A model generated the notes under the pieces. The model did not search any database. It was not told the origin of the DNA and saw only the letters and a program-made list of their open reading frames with translations. This document shows positions 26,397 through 35,979 of a stretch of DNA of 64,000 nucleotides, in pieces; within the stretch, counting starts at the first letter, position 1, and each line of letters starts with the position of its first letter. The DNA lies in IMG/VR virus record IMGVR_UViG_3300038309_000252, positions 1-64,000 of that record; one strand, given 5' to 3'. The translations under genes were made by a program, and so were the position numbers. Source of the DNA: a virus.

Positions 26397-28964
26397 ATGT
26401 GGGGATATTCACCAGCTCTTATTACTACTGCAGTACTTGGTTCTCCAATATCAGTTACATTAACTAGTCAATTAATTCAAGGAAATCAAAAATCACCATA
26501 TATTGCTTTAGGACCAAAATTAACAGGTACTTCTTCATCTGTTATTAATGGCATAGCAAAATCTGGCATTCAAGAAAATCTAATATCTGTTTCAGGTATT
26601 TCTTCTTCTAATATAACTGTTTTAACAGAAATATGTAGCGTAAAATTAACTGGGCAATCTACTTCAAGTGATAAAGCACCAATCTATATTATAAATGAAG
26701 AATTACTTCCATCAAAATCGTTTACTGTTCTTTATCCAACATCAGTTAATAATAAAACAGAATATTCATATCCTCAATATGATGTAATATCATCATTTCA
26801 AAATTCTGATGTTGAAATATCATGGTCTAGAACAACAAGTATTACAAAACAAACAATTACTTCTGCAATACAGTTATTATCTCCAAATGAGTATACTCAA
26901 TATCAACTTGTTGGTAGACAAATTGCAAGTAATCAAGGGATTCTAAAAAATAAAACTGATGTAGTTTTATCTTCTTTATTATCTTTATCCCTGTATCAAG
27001 AAGATTTAGTTTCTAAAGAATCAGAAGGAATCAAACCTTCTTCACAACTATTTCAATTTACACAAGGAATTGTTACTTTATCAGCATCTGGAAGTACATC
27101 TATTTCCTCTGTAATTGCAAATGTAATTCAAAATGCAGTAATTCCTTCTAGCATTCAAAAAATTACAAGTTATAGTGGAGTTTCTTTAAATCAAGGAATT
27201 ATTTTAGAATGGGTTCAGAAATATTTAACAACTAAAATCATCACCTCTATTTCTGGATCAATTCTGCCATGGATTTCATCATTACAGATGATGTCAATGC
27301 AGCAGCAATTGTTATCATCTATCAAAACTCCAAGTAGTTTTATAAGTCAATTATTTTCTGGATTATCCATTACAGCAATTTCAAATGATATATTGCCAGA
27401 TAATAAATTATCACTTGATAGTATTACTCAATATATCGATATTAATAATATTATAGGTAATCTATCCAATAATATTAATGGTCGACAAGTAAGCAGTTTT
27501 ATTTCACCTAGTCCAAGAAGTACTATTACCCAGTTATTAACAAAGCAATTTCTTGATATTTCCTTGCCATATATTGATTATAAATTAGGAATTACTTTAG
27601 ATTTAATTGAAGCTGTAATAGACCAACAAAAATCTATTGATTATTATAATTCAGGTATTATTGATCTTCTAGTTAATAATCCTATTAATTCATCTATTGC
27701 TTTTTATGGTTATGCTTCACAAATATCACCAATTTTGAATGCAAAGCAGATCATTGCAAATCAAAATGATTTAGAAAGCAATCTATGGGTTGATTTATTA
27801 CAGCAAGAACTTAATCAAGATCTTCAAGACATAGATTTATCTTTTTATTATCGGTTGAAATCCTTATCTTTTAATGGTTATTATCATGATGTTATTCCAA
27901 GTCAGTATTTTGATGCTTTAAGTCAGTCAATTAATAGTGATTATGGAATTGATTTATTGCCACGTATATTCCAGAATATGGACAATCAAACAATTGATTC
28001 CAGATATGGTGATATCAATTTTCTATTTTCACATACATTAATAACGCAATTACTTTATTCTAAACAAGACAGAGTATTACAAAGAATTAGAGAAGGGTTA
28101 GATAACCTTTTCTTTGGTCCTACTCAAGGACTATTGAGTAGCAATATTGAAGAAAAGGTAACAAAACCAAATACATTTATTATATCACAAAAAGAACAAT
28201 TGCCGCCACCAGCATCAAAAGTACGTTTATTGAATACAACTTTATATGGATTGAATGGCAATTTCAAATCTAATAATAGATATACATTATCCTCACAGAA
28301 TACCTATTCAATATTAAGTCCTATAATTGGAAACAATTATTATTCATATGGTAAGTTTTTATTTGATCAAGAGATTAAGTCTATTCAAAATGATATTAAA
28401 CCGAAGTTAAGTTCATTGATTGGATTTCAGAAAATCCATTCTAAATCTAATTTTATAACAACAGAAATTGAATTAAGAGCAATTTCTTCACAATTAGCTT
28501 CTTTATTTCAAGGCAATTTAATTGAAAATTATCTTAAGAATCTTAGAAGTTTAGTAATAGATTCAATTGCCAATTCATTATTACCATATTATTCATTACC
28601 AATAGAATCACAGAATATTTCTAGTTCTTTATATGATTTGCAAGAAGTGCAATTATATCAACAGTTACCAAGAATAAACTTTATTATAAAACAAAATCCA
28701 TTAATTATGGATCATAGTTTATTGCTTAACAATATATCTATTTTAACTAATCAAAATGATATTCTTAATCAGATATATCAAAGCATCATAAGTCAAAATA
28801 TAAATATTGATAATCAACAATTACCCGATTTCAATATATTACTTGCAGGTTTATTCAATAATTTTGATATATCTGATGTATTTCCAAGAATTATATTGCC
28901 ATATGATTTAGCATATGCTCATGTAATTTTTGAACCATTAATTAACAGTGTAATTGAGGAATAA
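26397..28964 (+). CDS. Large low-complexity fibre-cassette protein C1
   Basis: 855 aa, very rich in Ser, Asn, Gln, Ile and Leu and nearly free of Cys. The N-terminal WGYSPALITTAVLGSPISVTLTSQ aligns with C2 (WGFTPLQSAAVTSHNVTIYLSSQ), showing that the two are paralogues. One REGLDNLFFGPTQGL motif (about residue 563) matches three copies in C2. No signal peptide or domain is recognised. The composition and length fit a fibrous virion component, and the low complexity suggests fast divergence. The ATG at 26397 follows aagaag weakly. The A3 ribosome-binding site (gagga) lies at its 3' end. Confidence 0.6.
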   Translation: MWGYSPALITTAVLGSPISVTLTSQLIQGNQKSPYIALGPKLTGTSSSVINGIAKSGIQENLISVSGISSSNITVLTEICSVKLTGQSTSSDKAPIYIINEELLPSKSFTVLYPTSVNNKTEYSYPQYDVISSFQNSDVEISWSRTTSITKQTITSAIQLLSPNEYTQYQLVGRQIASNQGILKNKTDVVLSSLLSLSLYQEDLVSKESEGIKPSSQLFQFTQGIVTLSASGSTSISSVIANVIQNAVIPSSIQKITSYSGVSLNQGIILEWVQKYLTTKIITSISGSILPWISSLQMMSMQQQLLSSIKTPSSFISQLFSGLSITAISNDILPDNKLSLDSITQYIDINNIIGNLSNNINGRQVSSFISPSPRSTITQLLTKQFLDISLPYIDYKLGITLDLIEAVIDQQKSIDYYNSGIIDLLVNNPINSSIAFYGYASQISPILNAKQIIANQNDLESNLWVDLLQQELNQDLQDIDLSFYYRLKSLSFNGYYHDVIPSQYFDALSQSINSDYGIDLLPRIFQNMDNQTIDSRYGDINFLFSHTLITQLLYSKQDRVLQRIREGLDNLFFGPTQGLLSSNIEEKVTKPNTFIISQKEQLPPPASKVRLLNTTLYGLNGNFKSNNRYTLSSQNTYSILSPIIGNNYYSYGKFLFDQEIKSIQNDIKPKLSSLIGFQKIHSKSNFITTEIELRAISSQLASLFQGNLIENYLKNLRSLVIDSIANSLLPYYSLPIESQNISSSLYDLQEVQLYQQLPRINFIIKQNPLIMDHSLLLNNISILTNQNDILNQIYQSIISQNINIDNQQLPDFNILLAGLFNNFDISDVFPRIILPYDLAYAHVIFEPLINSVIEE

Positions 28965-28968
28965 TTTA

Positions 28969-29820
28969 ATGCTTTATGGACCAACACCATTTGTCAGTAA
29001 CATTGTAAGTAATGGTCAAACAGCTCAAACAGCTTATAAGCTGTTTACTACATTAACTAGTTCATCTACTGCCAATCAATATGGTGATTGGACACAAGTT
29101 TTTTCTGGATTGCCTGATGATGCTTATATGATAAGAGTATTTTCTGGTGCAAATTGGGGGTATGGTCAATCCAGACGTTCTTATATTGATATTGGATATG
29201 GACCAGATGTAGATCATATTACAACAGTTATTCCATATCTTAATGCCTCATATTCAGGAGGATATGATTTTGGATATATTAAACATATTTTACCTTTATA
29301 TATTCCAAAAAATATACCTATTTGGGCAAGAATGCAGCATAATTATGCTAATGTATCATTTGGCATTAATATTACAGCACATTGTGGAGAATATTTGCCA
29401 TTTCAACCTAAAATAACCAAATATACTCCATTAGGATCATTTAATACATCATCAACTGTTGGAGTTCCATTACCTGCAGTAACAACAGGTGGTAGTAATT
29501 GTCCATGGACTATTATTGATACAACAAATAGAGATTTTTGTGGTCTTTTAATGTCAGGGTTTTATTCAACAGATACATCATTAGATAATAATACTTATTG
29601 GGGTGATATTGGAATTGGTCCAAGTGGTAATATTCAAATTGCTGGAAATAATTGTTTAACATGGACCTCTAATACAACAGAACAAGCATTATCAGTATCT
29701 TTTGCTACTTTTATGTCAATAAAATCTGGAACACAAATCTGGGCAAGATACGGTATGGCAAATAATAGGACAGGAAATTATGGATTTACAACAATTGTAT
29801 ATGGATTGGAAAAACTCTAA
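28969..29820 (+). CDS. Fibre/adhesin-like protein A3 (cassette copy 2)
   Basis: About 283 aa from the ATG at 28969. A TTG-initiated extension upstream is less likely because gagga sits 8 bases before this ATG. It is a paralogue of A1, A2 and A4: YGDWTQVFSGLPDD, SYIDIGYGPDVDHI.TVIPYLNASYSGG, LPLYIPKNIPIWARMQ, GDIGIGPSGN, ending TIVYGLEKL. It is the most diverged member around TIIDTTNRDFCGLLMSG. It starts the second copy of the A-A-B-C cassette and is coupled to A4 by TAATG. Confidence 0.7.
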   Translation: MLYGPTPFVSNIVSNGQTAQTAYKLFTTLTSSSTANQYGDWTQVFSGLPDDAYMIRVFSGANWGYGQSRRSYIDIGYGPDVDHITTVIPYLNASYSGGYDFGYIKHILPLYIPKNIPIWARMQHNYANVSFGINITAHCGEYLPFQPKITKYTPLGSFNTSSTVGVPLPAVTTGGSNCPWTIIDTTNRDFCGLLMSGFYSTDTSLDNNTYWGDIGIGPSGNIQIAGNNCLTWTSNTTEQALSVSFATFMSIKSGTQIWARYGMANNRTGNYGFTTIVYGLEKL

Positions 29821-30668
29821 TGTTTTATACAAATAGTAATCCACAAGGAAATATCAATGTATATTCTGTTAACCCAACATGGTGGGGAGTAAATGCTATA
29901 TCTGGAACACCTGCATATACCTATGGTTCGTGGGTTAAATTATCTAATGGATATAATTATGATATTAATTTTGCTAATATAATGATAGGTGGTGTCTGGA
30001 CATCTGGAGGAATTAGAACAGGATTTATTGATATAGCATATGGTCCAGATGAAAATAATTTGAATATAATTATTCCATATCTTAATATTTGTAAATCTGG
30101 TGGAACTTTACGTAGTCCATTGCAATATTTACTGCCAATGTATGTTCCAAAAAATACTCCAATTTGGGCAAGACATGCAAATGCGTATGGTGGATTAAAT
30201 TGTGCAATTTATATATCTACAAATATTGGATTAATGTATCCTTATGCTCCACAAGTTTTATATTATGAACCATTAGGTGTTGAAAATCTTGGATTATCAA
30301 ATTGTACTGGTATTTCTGTGCCAAATCCATCAACTAATGATCAAGGATTATGGGTAGAAATGACAGCATCAACAACAAAAAACTATATTGGATTAATGAT
30401 GTGTGGTCCTATAACAGATTCAAATAACATTCCTGGTTATGGAACATTAATAACAGGAGATATTGGAATTGGACCAGTAGGTCAAGAAACTTTAATATAT
30501 CCATTTGCAATACAAGCAGTTGTTACAAGTGATGAGGCAACAAATGGGTATTCAATTCCAGAGTTTATTAGTATTCCAAAAAATACAAGAGTAGTTGCTA
30601 GAATATCATCATATGCTAGCTGTGATGTTCCATGCTCTGTAATTGTTTATGGTTTAGTAGGAGTCTGA
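29820..30668 (+). CDS. Fibre/adhesin-like protein A4 (cassette copy 2)
   Basis: 282 aa paralogue of A1-A3: WWGVNAISGTPAYTYGSWVKL, FIDIAYGPDENNLNIIIPYLNICKSGG, LPMYVPKNTPIWARH, WVEMTASTTKNYIGLM, GDIGIGPVGQE, ending CSVIVYGLVGV. The GPSG motif of the other copies is GPVG here. Some Cys positions are unique. It is coupled to A3 by TAATG and followed 4 bases later by B2. Function as for A1 (inferred). Confidence 0.7.
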   Translation: MFYTNSNPQGNINVYSVNPTWWGVNAISGTPAYTYGSWVKLSNGYNYDINFANIMIGGVWTSGGIRTGFIDIAYGPDENNLNIIIPYLNICKSGGTLRSPLQYLLPMYVPKNTPIWARHANAYGGLNCAIYISTNIGLMYPYAPQVLYYEPLGVENLGLSNCTGISVPNPSTNDQGLWVEMTASTTKNYIGLMMCGPITDSNNIPGYGTLITGDIGIGPVGQETLIYPFAIQAVVTSDEATNGYSIPEFISIPKNTRVVARISSYASCDVPCSVIVYGLVGV

Positions 30669-30672
30669 TATT

Positions 30673-31023
30673 ATGGCAATGCAAGTTTTTGCAAATGGAA
30701 CATATACGCCAACAACAGTTCCAGAAACAGTTTATGTTGCTACTGGTACTGCAAATAATACACAAGTTGGAGTATATCAATTCTTTTTAGATACATCTAC
30801 ATTATCCTATGGTGAATCGGTTTCTATTCAATTGCTTGAAAAAGTATTGCCTACAAGTGTTAATCAACAAATTGTTTTTGAATCTGTTGTATCAGGACCA
30901 CAAACACAACCATTATGGGTAAGTCCATCAATTTTATTAATGCATGCATGGACATTTCAAATTATGCAATCTGCTGGTTCAATAATCAGATCATTTGAAT
31001 GGTCTATTAGATCTATTTCTTAG
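30673..31023 (+). CDS. Small fibre-cassette protein B2
   Basis: 116 aa paralogue of B1 with the same GVYQFF, QLLEK, VVSGPQTQPLWVSP and C-terminal SFEWSIRSIS landmarks. It is four residues longer than B1, with differences in the N-terminal third and in the loop between QLLEK and VVSGPQ. It occupies the same slot (after the A pair, before C) as in the first cassette, which supports duplication of a whole block rather than of single genes. Confidence 0.65.
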   Translation: MAMQVFANGTYTPTTVPETVYVATGTANNTQVGVYQFFLDTSTLSYGESVSIQLLEKVLPTSVNQQIVFESVVSGPQTQPLWVSPSILLMHAWTFQIMQSAGSIIRSFEWSIRSIS

Positions 31024-31030
31024 TAATTAA

Positions 31031-33298
31031 ATGTTCTGGGGATTCACACCATTACAATCTGCTGCTGTAACATCTCATAATGTAACTATATACTTATCTT
31101 CACAGAATCTATCATTTACATCAAATGATTTTAATACACAAGTAAAATATTATATATGGTCGCAGAATCCACAATTAAGTACAAGTAATCCACATCAAAA
31201 TATACAGTATAAACTTAATAGTTTATCATTAATTAATTTAAGTCAAAATAATTTAAATTCTTTTTATTATTATAACCTAGAAAGTTTACAAGTATCATTA
31301 TATCAATCATCACTTAAAGGTATTCAAATACCTTCTCAAAGTATTGCATTTTCTTTAGGCAATATTACTTCATTCGATCGATCAACAACTGTTGGAACAC
31401 AGATATTAAACAGTTATTTATTTTCACCATATGAAAATATTCAATATAATTTAGAAAATCAACCAGCAATTCAATCTGTCGTAAATACATCACTTCCAAC
31501 ACGTGATTTTTATATTACTTTACCACATATTGACCTTTCTATACCAGTAAATCCTTTTATTGAAAAAATAACAGAAGGTCTTGATAATCTTTCGTTTGGA
31601 ACCACACAAGGTTTAATAGAACCTTTAATAAATGCATTAGTTAATACAGTTAATATTGAATCTATTACTGGATCTTATTCAAATACTCTTGATTATTTAA
31701 TCAATAAGCAAGATATTTCTGTATTGTATAATATTTCAAATAATCAAGACAATGTTAGTTACTCTTTAGAAACTAGATCAATTAATTCATTTATTAATGA
31801 TCTGCATATTATTAGAAATATATTTTTAAATTCACAACTTTTATCGGTAACAACCAATAATACACTTGAGAAAATAACAGAAGGTCTTAATAATTTTTCA
31901 TTAGGAATAACACAAGGATTACCATCTGTATTATCACAGTCATATATTACTAATATTAAAACAGATAGTATTATTGGATACCCATTACAAAATATTGATT
32001 ATATCTCAAATAATCAAATTATTAATATAATTTATGGTGTTTTAGGACAATCAGATAATCAAAAATTATTAAGTTCACAAAGCATTTCTTCAGTAATACG
32101 TGTTTTAACTATCGATAGAGTTGTTTTCATTTCAACACAAAATCTATCAATATCAGTTAATCCAAATATTGAAAAAATAACAGAAGGTCTTGATAACCTT
32201 TCCTTTGGATTTACACAAGGACAAGTTAATAATCAATTTCAATTAACATTGCAATCTATTGCATTTTCAAGCAATCAAAACACACAATTTGATTCTATTT
32301 ATTTTACAAATTCATTAGATTTCCAAGAACTAACATCTAAAATATCAAACATAAAATTAACATCTGATAAAGACATTTCTCAACAAAATATCAGTTCATT
32401 TGTAAATCCAATCACTATTCCTTTAACAATTGGAGTAAAATTATCTAAGATTGATTCTTATATTTCCATTGCTCCATTTGTTGAACAAATCTATGAAAAT
32501 ATTAATACTGCATCACCTAGTTTGTTTGCTCAAGGAACAATAAAATATCAAGTTAATTTAATACCACAACCTATTCCAATCGTAGCATTCAATCAATCCG
32601 ATATCTCATTACAATATTCTAAACTTTTGTATGCACAGCAAATTATTTTTAATCAAACACCTTATATTTTTCAAAATATAAGTGAAAGTTTATCCACAGA
32701 AAATGCTTTACTTACTCAAAATACAGAACTACGTTTTATAATAAGAAAGCTACTGGATTCATCATTAAATCTAGCTATAGAGCAAAACTTTAATTCTATT
32801 AATTATGATTATAATATCATTTCTAACGTAATTACCATTCCAATTACTTCTTTATTACCATCATTTAATGCAAATTTGCCTGTATTAAATGAATTAATTT
32901 CAAATTGTTCTGATATAAAATCAAATCCATCTTATCAATTAAATGGTTTTGATTTAACTGATTTATCAATGTATCAATCCTCATATTTAACACAGTATCA
33001 ATTACAATTATCTTCTTCTGATCAAATAGTATCTAATCAAAATGATATTATTAATGAAATTGATTATGTTATAAACAGCATTGATACTAAATTATACATA
33101 GAAGAACTTTTAGATCATTATTCATATATCTATGGTCTTGATCTTGGACTAGTAAATGGTGAAATAGAATCTTACTTAATGCTTCCATATAAAATTAAAT
33201 ATGGTTCATTTGTTGTTGCGCCAGCAATTAATGGAATAATTCCAAACACTTCAAAAATTAACAAAATTACCTATCCACAAATGAAAAAGGCAATCTAA
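31031..33298 (+). CDS. Large low-complexity fibre-cassette protein C2 with triplicated motif
   Basis: 755 aa, paralogue of C1 by N-terminal alignment, composition and motif. The element EKITEGL[DN]N[LF]S[FL]G.TQG occurs three times, at about residues 178, 280 and 379, spaced about 100 residues, implying three tandem repeats of roughly 100 aa. It is Ser/Asn/Gln/Ile-rich and low-complexity throughout. There is no signal peptide, membrane segment or catalytic motif. It is probably a fibrous virion protein. The stop overlaps the next start by one base. Confidence 0.6.
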   Translation: MFWGFTPLQSAAVTSHNVTIYLSSQNLSFTSNDFNTQVKYYIWSQNPQLSTSNPHQNIQYKLNSLSLINLSQNNLNSFYYYNLESLQVSLYQSSLKGIQIPSQSIAFSLGNITSFDRSTTVGTQILNSYLFSPYENIQYNLENQPAIQSVVNTSLPTRDFYITLPHIDLSIPVNPFIEKITEGLDNLSFGTTQGLIEPLINALVNTVNIESITGSYSNTLDYLINKQDISVLYNISNNQDNVSYSLETRSINSFINDLHIIRNIFLNSQLLSVTTNNTLEKITEGLNNFSLGITQGLPSVLSQSYITNIKTDSIIGYPLQNIDYISNNQIINIIYGVLGQSDNQKLLSSQSISSVIRVLTIDRVVFISTQNLSISVNPNIEKITEGLDNLSFGFTQGQVNNQFQLTLQSIAFSSNQNTQFDSIYFTNSLDFQELTSKISNIKLTSDKDISQQNISSFVNPITIPLTIGVKLSKIDSYISIAPFVEQIYENINTASPSLFAQGTIKYQVNLIPQPIPIVAFNQSDISLQYSKLLYAQQIIFNQTPYIFQNISESLSTENALLTQNTELRFIIRKLLDSSLNLAIEQNFNSINYDYNIISNVITIPITSLLPSFNANLPVLNELISNCSDIKSNPSYQLNGFDLTDLSMYQSSYLTQYQLQLSSSDQIVSNQNDIINEIDYVINSIDTKLYIEELLDHYSYIYGLDLGLVNGEIESYLMLPYKIKYGSFVVAPAINGIIPNTSKINKITYPQMKKAI

Positions 33299-33618
33299 TG
33301 TTTAATGCTGTTTATTACAAAAATGATACTGTATTTAAAATTTTAAATGTAACTAATGCTACTACTGGTGAACCCATTACAAATGCACATGCAAAGGTTA
33401 ATGGCATTAAGTTATATGGCACAGAAACTTTTATTTCTCCTGATATGTTTCCAATAAATCTTGATTCAATGGATAATGGTATCTATTTGGGTATTTTGCC
33501 ACATACACTAGATTTAATCCCAAATACAAAATACATTTGCATGATAGAATTAGATACAGAGGAAGGAATGCAAGCATATTGGGAGTTTACTTTTACTTGC
33601 AGATTAAGGCAGGAATAA
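33298..33618 (+). CDS. Small Ig-like virion protein, hypothetical
   Basis: 106 aa. DTVFKILNVTNATTGEPITNAHAKVNGIKL followed by GIYLGILPHTLDLIPNTKYICMIELDTE resembles short Ig-like or prealbumin-like beta domains used as fibre or head-tail add-ons. It ends with a helical/charged TFTCRLRQE. Coupled by TAATG to the C2 gene and 1 base before gp13. It may be a neck- or fibre-linked protein; no named family is recognised. Confidence 0.5.
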   Translation: MFNAVYYKNDTVFKILNVTNATTGEPITNAHAKVNGIKLYGTETFISPDMFPINLDSMDNGIYLGILPHTLDLIPNTKYICMIELDTEEGMQAYWEFTFTCRLRQE

Positions 33619-33619
33619 C

Positions 33620-34579
33620 ATGATTTATACCAGACAAGATTTTGCTGATTATTGTCTTAGGTCACTTGGTGCACCAGTTGTTGAAATCAATATTGATGAT
33701 ACACAATTAGAAGATAGAATTGATGAAGCACTTTTATATTGGCAATTATACCATAATGAAGGTGTGGAAAAGATGTATTTGAAACAGAAACTTAATTGTT
33801 CAGTACTTAAACTTGCATCAAATAATGCAGAATATTTTAAACTTGGAAGTATTCTTAAAGGACAAACATCTGGTGCAACAGCACAAGTTGTTGAGCAAAT
33901 AGACAAGAAATCAGAAGGTTCTGATCTTATTGTTAGATTTGTAAAAGGTGAATTTGTAAGCAATGAAACAATTGTTGCGGACCAAATAACAGGACAATTG
34001 ACAACAACAGATTTTTATATTCCTGGAGAAATTGAACAGAAATGGATTCAATTGCCAGATTATATTTTTGGAGTAACACGGGTTCTTCCTTTAACAGGAA
34101 CTCAAACTTCAAAATCTATGTTTGATATTCAATATCAATTAAGATTAAATGATTTATATGATTTAACATCAACTTCTATTGTTTACTATACCCAAGTAAT
34201 GCAACATTTATCATTGCTTGATCTTGAATTGAATGGTAAACCAATGTTCAGATTTAATCGTATTATGGGAAGAATATTTATTGATACAAATTGGGAAGCA
34301 AATATCATACCTGGATCATTTATTGTTTTAGAATGCTATAGAGCATTGGACCCATCATCTTTCTATAAAGTATGGAATGAACCATGGTTAAAATCATATA
34401 CTTCTGCTTTAATAAAAAAACAATGGGGTACTAATCTAAAGAAGTTTTCTGGTATTCAATTGCCTGGTGGTGTTACATTAGATGGACAATCAATGTATAC
34501 AGAAGCTATGGATGAAATTAGAAATCTTATTGAAGAATTGCAAATGAAATCTGCTCCATTAGAGTTTTTCATGGGATAA
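33620..34579 (+). CDS. 13: Neck protein gp13
   Basis: 319 aa (T4 gp13 is 309). Gp13 and gp14 form the neck collar and complete the head so that the tail can join. The start TRQDFADYCLRSLGAPVVEINIDDTQLEDRIDEALLYW is the neck-protein signature of T4-like phages. C-terminal SSFYKVWNEPWLKSYTSALIKKQWGTNLKKFSGIQLPGGV is also typical. Residues about 72-130 contain a G.ILKGQTSGATAQVVE insert of the kind used as small beta decorations in phage proteins, so part of the length is an inserted module. Followed 6 bases later by gp14. Confidence 0.9.
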   Translation: MIYTRQDFADYCLRSLGAPVVEINIDDTQLEDRIDEALLYWQLYHNEGVEKMYLKQKLNCSVLKLASNNAEYFKLGSILKGQTSGATAQVVEQIDKKSEGSDLIVRFVKGEFVSNETIVADQITGQLTTTDFYIPGEIEQKWIQLPDYIFGVTRVLPLTGTQTSKSMFDIQYQLRLNDLYDLTSTSIVYYTQVMQHLSLLDLELNGKPMFRFNRIMGRIFIDTNWEANIIPGSFIVLECYRALDPSSFYKVWNEPWLKSYTSALIKKQWGTNLKKFSGIQLPGGVTLDGQSMYTEAMDEIRNLIEELQMKSAPLEFFMG

Positions 34580-34585
34580 TAAGAC

Positions 34586-35242
34586 ATGGCAAACCTTAAG
34601 AATCCATATTTTACTATGGGAACATCACATGAACAGAATCTTATTGAAAATTTGATTATTGAATCATTGCAAATCTTTGGTCAGATTTTATATTATATAC
34701 CTCGTACATTAGTATCCAAAGATGAAATCTTTGGTGAGGATAGATTAAGTAAGTTTATTAGATCTTATCCCATTGAAATGTACCTAGAAAGTGTTGATAG
34801 TTTTGACGGTCAAGGTGCTTTCATTCAAAAGTTTGGATTAATGATGGAGCAATCAGCAACATTGGTTGTGGCAAGAAAAAGATGGGAACAGTTGATTGGT
34901 GAATATAATAAAACTATTCTTCCAAATAGACCAGCAGAAGGTGATTTACTTTACTTTCCATTGTCTAAAGGATTATTTGAAATTAAGTTTGTAAAGCATC
35001 AAGATCCATTTTATCAATTAGGTCGCCTTTATGTTTACAAATTACAAGTTGAATTATTTCAATATAATTCAGAAAGAATTGATACAAATATCCCTGAAAT
35101 TGATATCTTTGAAAGTCTCAAAACTTTTGACGTTGATAAACAACCAGATGTCGATAAACCAGATTCATTTGGTGATAATAACAAATATGCAGAATTAAGT
35201 GATTTTATTCTTGATACAGATAATCCATTTGGAGATCCATAA
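34586..35242 (+). CDS. 14: Neck protein gp14
   Basis: 218 aa (T4 gp14 is 256). The N-terminus NPYFTMGTSHEQNLIENLIIESLQIFGQILYYIPRTL followed by IFGEDRLSKF is the conserved start of T4-like gp14 proteins. Central GDLLYFPLSKGLFEIKFVKHQDPFYQLGRLYVYKLQVELFQY is the beta core. Works with gp13 in head completion and neck formation. The C-terminus is acidic. Coupled to gp15 by TAATG. Confidence 0.9.
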   Translation: MANLKNPYFTMGTSHEQNLIENLIIESLQIFGQILYYIPRTLVSKDEIFGEDRLSKFIRSYPIEMYLESVDSFDGQGAFIQKFGLMMEQSATLVVARKRWEQLIGEYNKTILPNRPAEGDLLYFPLSKGLFEIKFVKHQDPFYQLGRLYVYKLQVELFQYNSERIDTNIPEIDIFESLKTFDVDKQPDVDKPDSFGDNNKYAELSDFILDTDNPFGDP

Positions 35243-35979
35243 TGTTGAATGAAAACATTTTCTATTATGGGGTAATTAAAAAAACAATAATTTCATTTGG
35301 ACGATTATTTTCAAATATTAGAATTGAAAGAAGGGAAAATGATTCTGTAAATGGAACCATTGTGCAAAATTTGCACATTCCTATATCATATGCTCCCAAA
35401 GAAAAGTGGGTAACTAGAATCGATTCTGCTCCAAATCTAGAAAATAATACTTATGTTTCTTTGCCAAGAATGTCTTATGAAATATCATCAATTTCTTATG
35501 ACAGTACACGCAAAATGTCAAAGATGCAAAAGATTATTTGTAATTCGGAAACTTCACAAAAGTCAATGTATAGTCCTGTTCCTTATGATATTGCAATTAC
35601 ATTGAATATTTTAACTAAAACTCAAGAAGATGGATTACAAATTATTGAACAGATATTACCAACATTTACTCCTGAATATAATATGTCAATAATGATTGTT
35701 CCTGATTTCAACGTTGTTCAGAATATTCCAATTGTATTGAATGGTGTTAGCATGACAGATGAATATGATGGGGATTTTCAAACAAGAAGATTCGTTACCT
35801 ATAATCTAAACTTCAATTTAAAAGTAAATCTATTTGGTCCATCATTAGATAATAAGATTATCCTTAAAACAGAAACAAATGTACGTAATATAAATACTGA
35901 ATTTATTCAAAACACACACCATTCTGAAGGTAATGCAGAAACTTTTGATGTTGTATTAGATGAATGGACAAATAATTAA
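35242..35979 (+). CDS. 15: Tail sheath stabiliser / tail terminator gp15
   Basis: 245 aa (T4 gp15 is 272). Gp15 caps the tail tube and sheath and joins the tail to the neck. Conserved elements: FYYGVIKKTIISFGRLFSNIRIERR at the N-terminus, VQNLHIPISYAPKEKW (about 35-50), LPRMSYEISSISYDSTRKM (about 75-93) and YDIAITLNILTKTQEDGLQIIEQILPTFTPEYN (about 115-148). It overlaps the terminase start (TAATG). In T4 the small terminase gene 16 lies between 15 and 17; here there is no room for it. Confidence 0.92.
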   Translation: MLNENIFYYGVIKKTIISFGRLFSNIRIERRENDSVNGTIVQNLHIPISYAPKEKWVTRIDSAPNLENNTYVSLPRMSYEISSISYDSTRKMSKMQKIICNSETSQKSMYSPVPYDIAITLNILTKTQEDGLQIIEQILPTFTPEYNMSIMIVPDFNVVQNIPIVLNGVSMTDEYDGDFQTRRFVTYNLNFNLKVNLFGPSLDNKIILKTETNVRNINTEFIQNTHHSEGNAETFDVVLDEWTNN

